Assembly: GCA_910579175.1 (NCBI GenBank)
Contig: CAJTTB010000009.1
Coordinates: 1 to 64,000 of the forward strand
Length of the DNA stretch: 64,000 nucleotides
Source of the DNA: an uncultured Oscillospiraceae bacterium
GTDB taxonomy: Bacteria > Bacillota > Clostridia > Oscillospirales > Ruminococcaceae
Direction of reading: 5' to 3'
Below, in pieces: positions 31,941-41,180 of the stretch; position 1 is the stretch's first letter, and each line of letters begins with the position of its first letter. Position numbers and translations under genes: made by a program. The notes under the pieces are model-generated. The model saw only the letters and a program-made list of their open reading frames with translations, was not told the DNA's origin and ran no database searches.

Positions 31941-33437
31941 ATGCATCAAAAATTCTTAACTATGTTAGTTTGTGTTATTTTTTTTATCTCTTTTCATACA
32001 CAGATACAAGCACAACCACAATCCCCTGAAACTACCCAAAGTATTATTCCAGAGGCAACTCCAGCCATTGTGGATCCAGATATACCCATTTCTTCTGAAG
32101 ATACTCCCGACCAATCCACCTCTTCAGAGCCAGATTACAGTGTCAGTAGTTCCGAATCTGCAGACATTGTACAATCAGAAACCACTTCTATTCCTCAACC
32201 GGAAAGTTCTCAAACACCAATCCAATCCTCTTCCCCTATCCAATCTTCTCCTGTTGTAAATTCCAAACCAACAAGACCAAGTCATTCTTCCAAAAGCAGC
32301 TCTTCTAAAAAAGATTCTAGTTCAGAAAAAACCGAACCCAATAATCAACTTTGGACAGAAAATATGGCAACCATACTATCATTAACCTGTGACTGGCTCA
32401 AAACATCTGAACAGGGAAATTTATACTTTACCTGTATGGGTACTGCGGGAAAATCCGCTATTGCGAAATTGGTCAACCAATATATCACCGATGTTTCATT
32501 GATTTCTGATTATCAGAATGCGCTATCTTTATCCTATGATATTCTAAATGTGACCTTTTGTGGATATCATGCCACAAATGTTTTAGGAGTTGATTTGATT
32601 TCTGAATTCACTTCCTTTTCTTATGACGATTTTAGTGGTAGCGACCTGTATACAATCGCGTATTCTCTTTTGGCATTGGATTGCAATTTTTATCAATTGC
32701 CAAATGGCAGTTCTCTGCGCAGCGATTTAAAATCCCTTCTCTGTCTATATCAAAATCCGGATGGAGGATTTTTCTCTCACACAAACGCATCCCAAAGCAC
32801 AGTCAAGCAAACCGCATTGGCACTCAGTGCACTTTCTCCTTACAAGCAAGAAACAGAAATCCAAGATGTTATCCATCGCGCTTTGGATTATCTGGCAACG
32901 CAACAGCTTCCAAACGGTGGCTTTATTGAAAATGGACAAGAATCCTCTATTGCACTTTCCAAAGTCATCATTGCACTGAATTCTTTGGGAATCCCTGATG
33001 ATGCCCGCTTTATCAAACAAAATCAACCTTTATCAAATCTTTTGTTGAATTATGTAAATACCGACAGTGGATTTTCCGATGTTTTAGAAACCCCAAGTGA
33101 TGTTGTTGCCACTGAAAATGCCATCTTAGCGCTCAGTTCTATCAAAAAAAAATCTTCCCCCTATATTCTTTCTGTCTCTTTACAAAATAATTCTACGCAT
33201 ACCAACAGCAATATCATCATAGAATCTCAACCTCAAGAAGAACCAGAACACCCCTTTGATTGGGCAACCAATAGCCTTCCTATCTTTTTAGGAGGATTTG
33301 CAATCGTCTTAATGCTAGGATTTATTCTTATGAAAATACACGCAATTCAAAAGCGCAAAAAATCTTCTGAAGACACCAACGCTTATCACATCGATGAATC
33401 GACAGAAGATTTTACAGATAAAGATAAACCAGAATAG
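31941..33437 (+). CDS. surface-anchored protein with alpha/alpha-toroid (prenyltransferase-like) repeats
   Basis: The product (498 aa) has a signal peptide (about 1-24) and a long Ser/Pro/Thr-rich linker (about 25-130). A helical domain follows (about 135-400) with prenyltransferase/terpenoid-cyclase type repeats (LLCLYQNPDGGFFSH, DYLATQQLPNGGFIE and the later NTDSGFSD). It ends with a membrane helix (about 432-455) and a charged tail. The DGGF/NGGF-type turns are typical of alpha6/alpha6 barrels, which also form the B12-binding domain of transcobalamin and intrinsic factor. It is divergent from the B12-importer operon across a shared 634-base spacer. That context suggests a surface corrinoid-binding or scavenging protein, but binding residues cannot be named. 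A cell-surface adhesin is an alternative. Confidence 0.75.
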   Translation: MHQKFLTMLVCVIFFISFHTQIQAQPQSPETTQSIIPEATPAIVDPDIPISSEDTPDQSTSSEPDYSVSSSESADIVQSETTSIPQPESSQTPIQSSSPIQSSPVVNSKPTRPSHSSKSSSSKKDSSSEKTEPNNQLWTENMATILSLTCDWLKTSEQGNLYFTCMGTAGKSAIAKLVNQYITDVSLISDYQNALSLSYDILNVTFCGYHATNVLGVDLISEFTSFSYDDFSGSDLYTIAYSLLALDCNFYQLPNGSSLRSDLKSLLCLYQNPDGGFFSHTNASQSTVKQTALALSALSPYKQETEIQDVIHRALDYLATQQLPNGGFIENGQESSIALSKVIIALNSLGIPDDARFIKQNQPLSNLLLNYVNTDSGFSDVLETPSDVVATENAILALSSIKKKSSPYILSVSLQNNSTHTNSNIIIESQPQEEPEHPFDWATNSLPIFLGGFAIVLMLGFILMKIHAIQKRKKSSEDTNAYHIDESTEDFTDKDKPE

Positions 33438-33582
33438 CAGTCATTTTGGATGTACCCATAAACAGGAAAAACAAAAAATATACCTTTTACTTTTGTATCT
33501 TCAGACACATTTTAAAGCGACATTATTCTTCATAATTCTGCCCAATATTAACAGGAGTAATGATTTCACCATAAAAAAGTTT

Positions 33583-34320
33583 TTAAATGGTCATTCCCCC
33601 ATCCGCTGTAATAATCTGTCCTGTTAAAAAACTAGCCTTTTCAGATGCCAAGAACAGTACCAATTCCGCAATATCTTTTGGAGTTCCAATCCTGCCCAAC
33701 GGGGTTTCTTCCTTTAGGGTTTGTATGGTTTGTTGACTCAACAAATCATTCATTTGCGTTTGAATTACTCCTGGAGCCACACAATTCACATTGATATGGG
33801 AAGGACCTACCTCCTTGGCTAATGCCTTTGTAAAGCCAATCACTGCTGCTTTTGCTGCTGAATAATGTACCTCACAAGAAGCGCCTGTCACGCCCCACAT
33901 AGAGGAAATATTGACAATATTGCCCTGTTGCTGTCTAATCATAGGGGGAAGCACTGCTTGAGTCACTTCAAATACGCCCTTTACATTGATGTCAAACATG
34001 TTAATCCAATCCTGTTCTGATAAATCTGTAAATAACTTTTGTTGTGCAATTCCGGCATTATTAACAAGTATATCAATCGTTCCAAATGATTGATATACTT
34101 GTTTTATCATGTTATGGACCTCCAAACGATTGGACACATCTGCCCCTATCATCATAGCGGTACCGCCTTGTTGTTGTATCTCATCTACACAACTTTCGGC
34201 TTGTTCTTGAGATAAACAATAATTGACTGCCACCTGATAACCATTTTTTGCAAACAACTTTGCAATCTCTCTCCCAATTCCACGAGAAGCACCTGTCACC
34301 AACACCGTTTTCTGTTTCAA
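33583..34320 (-). CDS. short-chain dehydrogenase/reductase (FabG-like)
   Basis: The product (245 aa) is a classical SDR. The NAD(P)-binding motif is TGASRGIGREIAK, NNAGIAQQKLF follows, and the catalytic set is Ser in NISSMWG and Tyr/Lys in VHYSAAKAAVIG. A glycine-rich C-terminus ends TGQIITADGGMTI. Likely activities are 3-oxoacyl-ACP reductase, or reduction of the EF-P 5-aminopentanone modification. The NNAGIAQQKLFTDL segment resembles the second group in Firmicutes. It lies 27 bases after the DUF1667 gene on the same strand and may share its transcript. Confidence 0.87.
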   Translation of the reverse strand: MKQKTVLVTGASRGIGREIAKLFAKNGYQVAVNYCLSQEQAESCVDEIQQQGGTAMMIGADVSNRLEVHNMIKQVYQSFGTIDILVNNAGIAQQKLFTDLSEQDWINMFDINVKGVFEVTQAVLPPMIRQQQGNIVNISSMWGVTGASCEVHYSAAKAAVIGFTKALAKEVGPSHINVNCVAPGVIQTQMNDLLSQQTIQTLKEETPLGRIGTPKDIAELVLFLASEKASFLTGQIITADGGMTI

Positions 34321-34347
34321 TCCACAACACTTCCTTTTCTCTATTTT

Positions 34348-34713
34348 TTACTTTTCATTGCTTTTTGCACTTCTACAAGAAATAATATCAATCCCTGTAT
34401 CCAACACATTTTTGAGTATGACATCTCCCATCTTTACTGGTGCATAAACTGTCAATTGATTGATTTGCTCCATACAATCAAAAATCAGTTTTTTAGGAAT
34501 GGCTCCATTGGTCTTTACTGGTAAACGTGGATAGCGTCCACCCTTTAGGCACACTGTACTGGTAATTACTCTAGTAGGTGCTGTCATTTCTGTAATCCCA
34601 TATTGTTCTCCTCGCTTGCAGGTATTCCCACTCACTTGATAACTTCCATTGTGTTCTTCTACAAGTAGTCGACAACCCTGCGGGCACACAATACAAATCA
34701 ATTCCTGTTTCAT
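34348..34713 (-). CDS. DUF1667-family protein
   Basis: The product (121 aa) matches DUF1667, a small Cys-containing family nearly always found beside GlpA-like and NAD(P)/FAD oxidoreductases. Features are ICIVCPQGCRLLVEE with a CPxxC pair at the start, then VSGNTCKRGEQYG. It probably serves as an electron-transfer or assembly partner of the oxidoreductases upstream. The start at 34713 follows AGGGGAAAG. The gene overlaps the end of the upstream frame only if a longer start is used, which I do not accept. Confidence 0.85.
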   Translation of the reverse strand: MKQELICIVCPQGCRLLVEEHNGSYQVSGNTCKRGEQYGITEMTAPTRVITSTVCLKGGRYPRLPVKTNGAIPKKLIFDCMEQINQLTVYAPVKMGDVILKNVLDTGIDIISCRSAKSNEK

Positions 34714-34733
34714 TGATCTTTCCCCTTTTTTAT

Positions 34734-35987
34734 CTATTCTTCTATCAATATTGTTATTTGTCGCTGTTTTGTTAGCCATTCTTTTTTCAGATGTATTTTT
34801 TCCATCTCTGCTGGTAACAGATGTGCTTTTTTCTTGCTGAACAATACTTGTTGGTCCTCTCCCAACACCGTAATGATTCCATGATGAATCACCTGATTGA
34901 CACGAAAAAACAAATCCGTTTCTGGCTCTCCAACCGCCAAATCAATTTTTTGTGGCACAGTATAGCTTACTTTTTCCCCATTTTCAACCATCACGGTTTG
35001 TTCACTATGCCGATATTGATTTAGAATATATTGAGCGGCAGATTTTCCCGCTTTCATGCTTTCTTCTGTTACAAAATCCACCAAATCATGTACATGAAGC
35101 ACATTCCCGCAAGCAAAAATTCCCTCTATATTGGTTTGCATATCATCATAGACCACTGCGCCGTTGCTGCGACGATCCAGTGTCACTTTTGCTGTTTTGC
35201 TAATCTCATTTTCAGGAATCAAGCCAACAGATAACAACAGTGTATCACAATCAAATACGATCTCTGTTCCTGAAATTGGCATACGATCTTGATCCACTTG
35301 ACTTACCACAATTTGTTCCACTCGTCTTTTTCCTCGAATCTCGGTCACCGTATGGGATAAATACAACGGAATATCATAATCATTCAAACACTGCACGATA
35401 TTTCGATTTAAACCATTGGAATAAGGCATAATTTCCACCACTGCCAAAACTTCTGCTCCCTCTAACTTCATTCTGCGTGCCATAATCAAACCAATATCCC
35501 CAGAGCCTAAAATCACAACCCTTTTCCCAACCATATAACCTTCTATATTGATATATCGCTGGGCGGTTCCCGCTGTAAATACACCTGATGGTCTATCTCC
35601 TGGAATGGCAATGGCTCCTCTTGTGCGTTCACGACATCCCATGGAAAATACAATGGCTTTGGCACAGATGGTAATATATCCTTCGGTCTGGTTGACAGCA
35701 AAAATTTGTTTTTCTGGTGTCACTTCTAATACCATTGTCTGTGTCATAATGGTGACACTGGTATCTTTTAACATCTCTTCAAAGCGTTGGGCATACTCTG
35801 GACCAGTTAATTCCTCTTTAAAATAATGCAATCCAAAACCATTGTGAATACACTGGTTTAAAATTCCCCCTGTAATATCATCACGTTCTAAAATTAAAAT
35901 TTTTGTGACTCCATTTTGATAAGCGCTATAAGCAGCAGCTAGTCCCGCTGGTCCTCCGCCAATTACTACTAAATCATATTCAAGCAT
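34734..35987 (-). CDS. NAD(P)/FAD-dependent oxidoreductase (glycerol-3-phosphate partner)
   Basis: The product (417 aa) is a two-dinucleotide-binding flavoprotein: FAD site VVIGGGPAGLAAAYSA near the start, NAD(P) site KRVVILGSGDIGLIMARRM at about 160-178, and a third conserved block with GIFACGNVLHVHDLVD. Together with the glpA-like product and the DUF1667 protein, it forms a set common in Clostridia. The partners probably oxidise glycerol 3-phosphate and pass electrons on to NAD(P) or another acceptor. ATG at 35987 fits the AGAAAGG site; TTG at 35996 is too close to it. It lies 26 bases after the glpA-like gene. Confidence 0.9.
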   Translation of the reverse strand: MLEYDLVVIGGGPAGLAAAYSAYQNGVTKILILERDDITGGILNQCIHNGFGLHYFKEELTGPEYAQRFEEMLKDTSVTIMTQTMVLEVTPEKQIFAVNQTEGYITICAKAIVFSMGCRERTRGAIAIPGDRPSGVFTAGTAQRYINIEGYMVGKRVVILGSGDIGLIMARRMKLEGAEVLAVVEIMPYSNGLNRNIVQCLNDYDIPLYLSHTVTEIRGKRRVEQIVVSQVDQDRMPISGTEIVFDCDTLLLSVGLIPENEISKTAKVTLDRRSNGAVVYDDMQTNIEGIFACGNVLHVHDLVDFVTEESMKAGKSAAQYILNQYRHSEQTVMVENGEKVSYTVPQKIDLAVGEPETDLFFRVNQVIHHGIITVLGEDQQVLFSKKKAHLLPAEMEKIHLKKEWLTKQRQITILIEE

Positions 35988-36013
35988 ATTATTCAAGCCT
36001 TTCTATTGTAAAA

Positions 36014-37459
36014 TTACCCCTTGTGTGTTTTTTCGGTCAATATATAAGAACCCGCCTTATCCTTACAGATGGTCTCTGGTGCAACATTTCGTTCTCTTGC
36101 AAGAATGTCCAATACCCTAGGAGAACAAAAACCACCTTGACAACGTCCCATTCCCGCTTGACAACGGCGCTTTACTGCGTCCAATGTAGTTGCTGGTACT
36201 GGTGCATGGATTACCGCTACAATCTCGCCTTCTGTCACCGTTTCACAACGGCAAATCACCTTTCCATATCGATGGTCTTGTTGAATGATTTTTTGTTTTT
36301 CCTCTGGAGAAAGCTCTTTGAAGCGAATCATGCTACGGGTTGAGAGATAATTGGATTTTTTTATCAAACGCAATCCCGCTTTTTCCATCATCTTTACAAC
36401 ATCGATTGCAATTGCTGGAGAAGCGGTCAAACCAGGGGATTTGATATTTGCTACATTTATAAAACGATCTGTTTCTGGTGCAGCTTCAATGATAAATTCG
36501 TCTATCAAACCCTGTGCGCGCACCCCTGCAAAGTTTCGAATAGATTCCCGATATTGAATCTTATCACAGGTCTTTGAAGCTACCCGTTGAATGTAAGCAA
36601 GCTGCTTTGCAGTAGTAGACACATCTTCTGGATCTTCAATGTCCACAGCATCTGGTCCAACAATCAAATTGCCATGTACCGTTGGCGCTACCAAAACGCC
36701 TTTTCCAGCCTTGGATGGGCATTGAAAAATGACCCTTGTCACCAAATCCCCTTGACTTTTATCCAATAAAAAGTATTGTCCTTTATTGGGTACAATTTGA
36801 AACTTTGGTTGAGAAATAAAAGCGCAAATTGTATCTGTATGTACACCTGCTGCATTCACAATAAAAGCCGCTTGAAATTGTTGTGTCTTTCCATGATGTT
36901 CTGTGATAACAGTAAAGTATTCTTCTTGCTTTTGAATATCCACCACCTGTTGTTCCAACTCAACTTCTACCCCATTGTCAACAGCATTGTCAAATTGTGC
37001 AATTGCCAACTCCCAAGGGCTAATAATGCCAGCAGATTTGGCATAAAGCGCCCCTTTGATCTCCTCGGTAAGATTGGGCTCCAATGCCTTTACTTCTTCC
37101 TTTGAAATCAAGGATAATTCTGGTACACCATTTTCAATGCCCTGCTGATAGAGTTGTTTGATGGTCTGCATATCCTGCTCATCAAATGCCAAAACCAAAG
37201 AACCACTTTTTCGATAAGGGATATCCAAATCCTTTGCAAGCTGTTGAATCAATTGATTTCCCAAAACATTATATTTTGCCATCAATGTCCCTGGTTTCGG
37301 GTCATATCCTGCATGTACAATGCCACTGTTTGCTTTACTTGTTCCGTTAGCAACATCATTTTCTTTTTCTAAACACAATACCTTTAACTGATATTTAGAA
37401 AGCTCTCTTGCCACCGCCGCACCGCACACACCTGCGCCAATAATGATTACATCATACAT
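36014..37459 (-). CDS. glpA: glycerol-3-phosphate dehydrogenase-type FAD oxidoreductase (GlpA-like)
   Basis: The product (481 aa) has an N-terminal DAO-type FAD domain (VIIGAGVCGAAVARELS, then SKANSGIVHAGYDPKPGTLM). A C-terminal BFD-like [2Fe-2S] domain has CRCETVTEGEIVAVIHAP and RRCQAGMGRCQGGFCS. This is the GlpA subunit layout without an attached quinone-reducing anchor. It is the first gene after a GlpP-type leader hairpin and is followed by its flavoprotein partner, DUF1667 and an SDR. A glycerol kinase and GlpP are encoded upstream, so glycerol utilisation is the likely role. Confidence 0.92.
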   Translation of the reverse strand: MYDVIIIGAGVCGAAVARELSKYQLKVLCLEKENDVANGTSKANSGIVHAGYDPKPGTLMAKYNVLGNQLIQQLAKDLDIPYRKSGSLVLAFDEQDMQTIKQLYQQGIENGVPELSLISKEEVKALEPNLTEEIKGALYAKSAGIISPWELAIAQFDNAVDNGVEVELEQQVVDIQKQEEYFTVITEHHGKTQQFQAAFIVNAAGVHTDTICAFISQPKFQIVPNKGQYFLLDKSQGDLVTRVIFQCPSKAGKGVLVAPTVHGNLIVGPDAVDIEDPEDVSTTAKQLAYIQRVASKTCDKIQYRESIRNFAGVRAQGLIDEFIIEAAPETDRFINVANIKSPGLTASPAIAIDVVKMMEKAGLRLIKKSNYLSTRSMIRFKELSPEEKQKIIQQDHRYGKVICRCETVTEGEIVAVIHAPVPATTLDAVKRRCQAGMGRCQGGFCSPRVLDILARERNVAPETICKDKAGSYILTEKTHKG

Positions 37460-37474
37460 TTTTTACTCTTCCTT

Positions 37475-37536
37475 TCTAAAAAAGAAAAACAAAGAAAAGC
37501 CCTAGATTATTTAGGGACTCTCCTTCGTTTTTCTCT
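37475..37536 (-). promoter_or_regulatory. leader terminator/antiterminator, probable GlpP target
   Basis: The untranslated leader of the glpA-like gene contains a long interrupted hairpin (arms 37483-37504 and 37511-37534) followed by TTTTTT on the minus strand. The sequence AACGAAGGAGAG in its 5' arm is compatible with a GlpP-binding leader. In B. subtilis GlpP bound to glycerol 3-phosphate lets RNA polymerase pass such a terminator. The glpP gene lies 3 kb upstream, which supports this assignment. Confidence 0.6.
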
Positions 37537-37715
37537 CACTCTCTTAAACGATTTTATTTATTTTATGATATCACAAATTTGACAAAAAGAAAAGGGGGAT
37601 ATTTTATTATCTCTGTTGAAAATCGGTTTTGTCAAATATCTCTTCACCAACCCTTTTATCAGAATATATAGATAGTCAGTCTCTTATAAAAGGTAACTGT
37701 CCAATCAACTAGAAT

Positions 37716-38282
37716 TTATTTATTTTCTCTTATCACTCGACAAGGATTTCCAAATGCTATCACATTGTCTGGAATATCTTTCGTAACAACACTTCCTGCT
37801 CCAACTACAACATTGTTGCTGATTGTCACCCCAGGCATGATGATAGCCCCGCCACCTATCCAGACATTATCTCTGATTGTTACTGGAGCTGTTTGCGTCT
37901 TGCAAAATTCAAAAGTACCATCTTCTTTTGTATTTCCAAATCGCTCAAGCGCATTGGTTGGGTGAAAGGCAGTATATATTTGAACATTTGGAGCAATCAG
38001 AGCATTATCTCCTATGACTATTTTGTTGTCGTCTAAAAAAGTACAATTCATATTTACTTCACAGTTATTTCCAAAATAAATATTATTCCCATAATCCACA
38101 TAAAAAGGGGCTGTAATCCACAAATTCTTTCCCCTTCCACCCAATAATTTTTTTAGAATACGCTCTTTTTCCTCTGTATTGGTAGAGTCAGTTTGATTAT
38201 AATCCCTTATTAAATCCTTTGCCTTATGCCATTGTGACAGCAATTCCGAATCTCCACAGTCATAAAGGTATCCCGCTAGCAT
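37716..38282 (-). CDS. maltose/galactoside O-acetyltransferase family protein
   Basis: The product (188 aa) is a left-handed beta-helix (hexapeptide-repeat) acetyltransferase of the Maa/LacA group: an N-terminal helical Maa domain (1-60), then repeats such as VNMNCTFLDDNKIVIGDNAL and VTISNNVVVGAGSVVTKDIP. The catalytic His is in YTAFHPTNALER. It would acetylate a sugar with acetyl-CoA. It lies between the glpA operon and glpK, but its spacing and strand order do not prove a link to glycerol metabolism. Confidence 0.9.
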   Translation of the reverse strand: MLAGYLYDCGDSELLSQWHKAKDLIRDYNQTDSTNTEEKERILKKLLGGRGKNLWITAPFYVDYGNNIYFGNNCEVNMNCTFLDDNKIVIGDNALIAPNVQIYTAFHPTNALERFGNTKEDGTFEFCKTQTAPVTIRDNVWIGGGAIIMPGVTISNNVVVGAGSVVTKDIPDNVIAFGNPCRVIRENK

Positions 38283-38433
38283 TTTTTCTCCTTCATACGA
38301 CTTGCTACTTTCATGATATAATAGGTACGTACCTTATTCAATTTGTTCTGAAATAGAGATGAATTATCTCATTTTCCCTTTTGTCATAATATCCAAACAA
38401 GCAAGTATTTACCCAAAATAATCGCTTGATAAA

Positions 38434-38742
38434 TTAAAAATGGCAATCTTGTTCCTCTTTTAGCATATCATGATACTTTTGTTCATTGAGCAGTATATAT
38501 ACAAATGATGGAATTCCGCATAACAAAATAAGCAAACACATCACCAGTCTATTGATATCCTTATTATATATCAATAAATACAAAATAAGCCATGGAATTC
38601 CGAGCATAAGCCGTGATATTCCACGATAACGAATATATTTTGCTGTCCAATCATGGTTTTTATATCTCTCATTGATCACTTGGAATCCCAAAATACCTGC
38701 AATGCCGTAGAGTGTACAGACTATTCCAAATCCTAAAATCAC
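38434..38742 (-). CDS. small three-helix membrane protein
   Basis: A 102-residue product with three predicted membrane helices (about 2-20, 44-60 and 66-88) and a charged C-terminus. The size and layout resemble DUF3784-type clostridial membrane proteins, but I cannot confirm it. Function is unknown. Confidence 0.6.
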   Translation of the reverse strand: MILGFGIVCTLYGIAGILGFQVINERYKNHDWTAKYIRYRGISRLMLGIPWLILYLLIYNKDINRLVMCLLILLCGIPSFVYILLNEQKYHDMLKEEQDCHF

Positions 38743-38872
38743 TTTTATTTTATATATCTCCTCTCTATTAATGTTCTATTTCACTTTATCACAACTACTA
38801 GAAAAATATACTATGATGAAACTGCTCATACATAAACTTATCAATATGGGAGGAACTATTCAATTGGCAAAA

Positions 38873-40351
38873 TTAAAACATCTTTGTGCATTCTACCGCT
38901 TTATGCCACTGTTGCAAATAATGCGCCACCTGCTGCTCGTTTAGATTTGGGGTGTAGGTATTTCCCAAAACCCAATGTTGTTTAATATCCTCTAAGTCTT
39001 TCCAAAATCCGACTGCCAAACCTGCCAGATATGCAGCACCCAATGCAGTTGTTTCACTGATAATTGGGCGATACAATGAAATTCCCAAAATATCGGACTG
39101 AAACTGCATCAATAACCGATTGGCACTTGCTCCACCATCTACTTTTAGAGAATTTATCTGAATTTTAGTATCCTTCTGCATGGTGTCAATCACATCTTTT
39201 GTCTGGTAGGCAATCGCCTCCAAACAAGCACGAATGATATGATTGCGATTGCTTCCTCTTGTCAGACCAAACATGGTACCTCTTGCATACATATCCCAAT
39301 GGGGCGCACCCAAACCGGTAAAAGCAGGTACTACATAAACACCGCCATTGTCTGCAACTTTGTTTGCAAAGTATTCAGAATCCTTTGACTCGTGAATAAA
39401 ACGCAGTTCATCTCTCAACCATTGAATCAGTGCGCCACCTACAAATACACTGCCTTCTAACACATACTGCACTTGTTTGCCCACACTTGCAGCAATGGTT
39501 GTCAACAAGCCATTGTCACTGAGAATCATTTCGGTCCCAGTATTCATCAACGCAAAACAACCTGTTCCATAGGTATTCTTTGCTGCACCCTTTTCAAAAC
39601 ATGCTTGACCAAACAACGCTGCCTGTTGGTCGCCCGCAATTCCACAAATTGGAACCTCCACCCCTTGAATATTGATGGTTCCATAAATTTCACTGCTGGA
39701 TTTTACTTCTGGCAACATTGCAACAGGAATGTCCAATTCCTTTAAAATCGTTTCATCCCATTTTAAATTGCGAATATCATACAGCATGGTACGGGAAGCA
39801 TTGGTATAATCTGTCACATGCACCTTTCCATCGGTAAATTTCCAAATTAACCAACTGTCCACTGTACCAAAGAGCAACTCTCCACGATTTGCCCGCTCTC
39901 TAGCACCTTCTACATGGTCTAATATCCATTTGATTTTACTGCCTGAAAAATAAGCATCTACCAACAAACCAGTGCTTTCCTGAATATATTGTGTCAAACC
40001 TTTTGCCTTTAGGTCTTCACAAATTTCACTGGTGCGTCGGCACTGCCAAACAATTGCATGATAAATTGGATTTCCTGTTTCCTTATCCCAAACAATCGTA
40101 GTTTCACGCTGATTGGTAATCCCGATTCCCGCAATCTCATCTGCTCGAATATTGGACTTTAACAGCGCTTCCAACATCACACTATATTGTGAAATATAAA
40201 TATCTGCTGGGCGCTGTTCCACCCAACCAGATTGTGGAAAAATTTGAGGGAACTCCTTTTGTGTAACCGATAAAATGTTTAAATCTCTGTCAAAAATAAT
40301 ACAACGAGAACTGGTTGTCCCCTGGTCTAATGCCATAATATATCGTTTCAT
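38873..40351 (-). CDS. glpK: glycerol kinase
   Basis: The product (492 aa) is a full-length FGGY-family glycerol kinase that uses ATP to make sn-glycerol 3-phosphate. Signatures: [15 protein letters not shown] at the N-terminus, [22 protein letters not shown] and [12 protein letters not shown]. The region around [12 protein letters not shown] and the C-terminal [20 protein letters not shown] also fit. It follows glpP by 109 bases and supplies glycerol 3-phosphate to the glpA-like enzyme. Confidence 0.97.
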   Translation of the reverse strand: MKRYIMALDQGTTSSRCIIFDRDLNILSVTQKEFPQIFPQSGWVEQRPADIYISQYSVMLEALLKSNIRADEIAGIGITNQRETTIVWDKETGNPIYHAIVWQCRRTSEICEDLKAKGLTQYIQESTGLLVDAYFSGSKIKWILDHVEGARERANRGELLFGTVDSWLIWKFTDGKVHVTDYTNASRTMLYDIRNLKWDETILKELDIPVAMLPEVKSSSEIYGTINIQGVEVPICGIAGDQQAALFGQACFEKGAAKNTYGTGCFALMNTGTEMILSDNGLLTTIAASVGKQVQYVLEGSVFVGGALIQWLRDELRFIHESKDSEYFANKVADNGGVYVVPAFTGLGAPHWDMYARGTMFGLTRGSNRNHIIRACLEAIAYQTKDVIDTMQKDTKIQINSLKVDGGASANRLLMQFQSDILGISLYRPIISETTALGAAYLAGLAVGFWKDLEDIKQHWVLGNTYTPNLNEQQVAHYLQQWHKAVECTKMF

Positions 40352-40460
40352 TTAAGTCACCCTTTACTTTATTTCTCTGATAAGCTGTTGCCAAATTCTA
40401 AGCGAATAAACAAGTCATAAAAATATCATTTTATTGTGATATCCACAGGTAGATTGAACA

Positions 40461-41030
40461 TCATCCATGTTCCCAAATATCACGCAATGTTGTAGATACT
40501 GCAATGGCTCCCGCTGACAATGCCGAAATGACGTCTTCTTTATCAGAAACTAACCCACCCGCAATGACTGGCACCTCTACCGCCCGTACAATTTTTTGAA
40601 TTACTTTAGGCATGACACCCGGCAAAATTTCAATCATATCTACCTCATTATATTTGAGATGTCTTTTCATATTTTCCAATGCAATGGAATCAATCATAAA
40701 AAATCTTTGAATGGTCCATAAGCCTCTTTCTTTTGCTGCCTGAATCAAATTGGATTTTGTAGAAATAATGCCGTCTGCCAATGTGTATTGCTTGATAAAT
40801 TCTATGGCAATCAATTTATTTTCTAAGCCATCAACCAAATCCACATGTACAATCGCTGTTTTTTGATTTTGCTTAATCTGTTTTACGATTTCAGCAATAT
40901 TGCAAATATCACCATATAGTACAAATACAACCTGACACTCTGTTGTAATCGCCAGTTGTAATTCTTGATCATTTTTCACCGCTGCAATAATCGGCATTTC
41001 CTCCAACTGTTGTAAAAACGAATTTAACAT
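40461..41030 (-). CDS. glpP: glycerol-3-phosphate-responsive antiterminator GlpP
   Basis: The product (189 aa) matches GlpP, a TIM-barrel-like RNA-binding regulator that allows read-through of leader terminators when glycerol 3-phosphate is bound. Family motifs are EEMPIIAAVKNDQEL, VFVLYGDICNI, VHVDLVDGLENK and IEILPGVMPKVI, then PVIAGGLVSDKEDV. The likely target in this window is the hairpin leader at 37475-37536. Confidence 0.95.
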   Translation of the reverse strand: MLNSFLQQLEEMPIIAAVKNDQELQLAITTECQVVFVLYGDICNIAEIVKQIKQNQKTAIVHVDLVDGLENKLIAIEFIKQYTLADGIISTKSNLIQAAKERGLWTIQRFFMIDSIALENMKRHLKYNEVDMIEILPGVMPKVIQKIVRAVEVPVIAGGLVSDKEDVISALSAGAIAVSTTLRDIWEHG

Positions 41031-41180
41031 TTTGGATAACCGTCCTTTTTTCTTAGTTTAACACAATTTATTTTTTGTGCATAGCCCATCCAATCCACTT
41101 TATCAAAAAATCAGTATAATTACCCAATTTTAAAATATTATTTTATGAAGCTATCAACTACTCCATTGAGGTATCATAAA

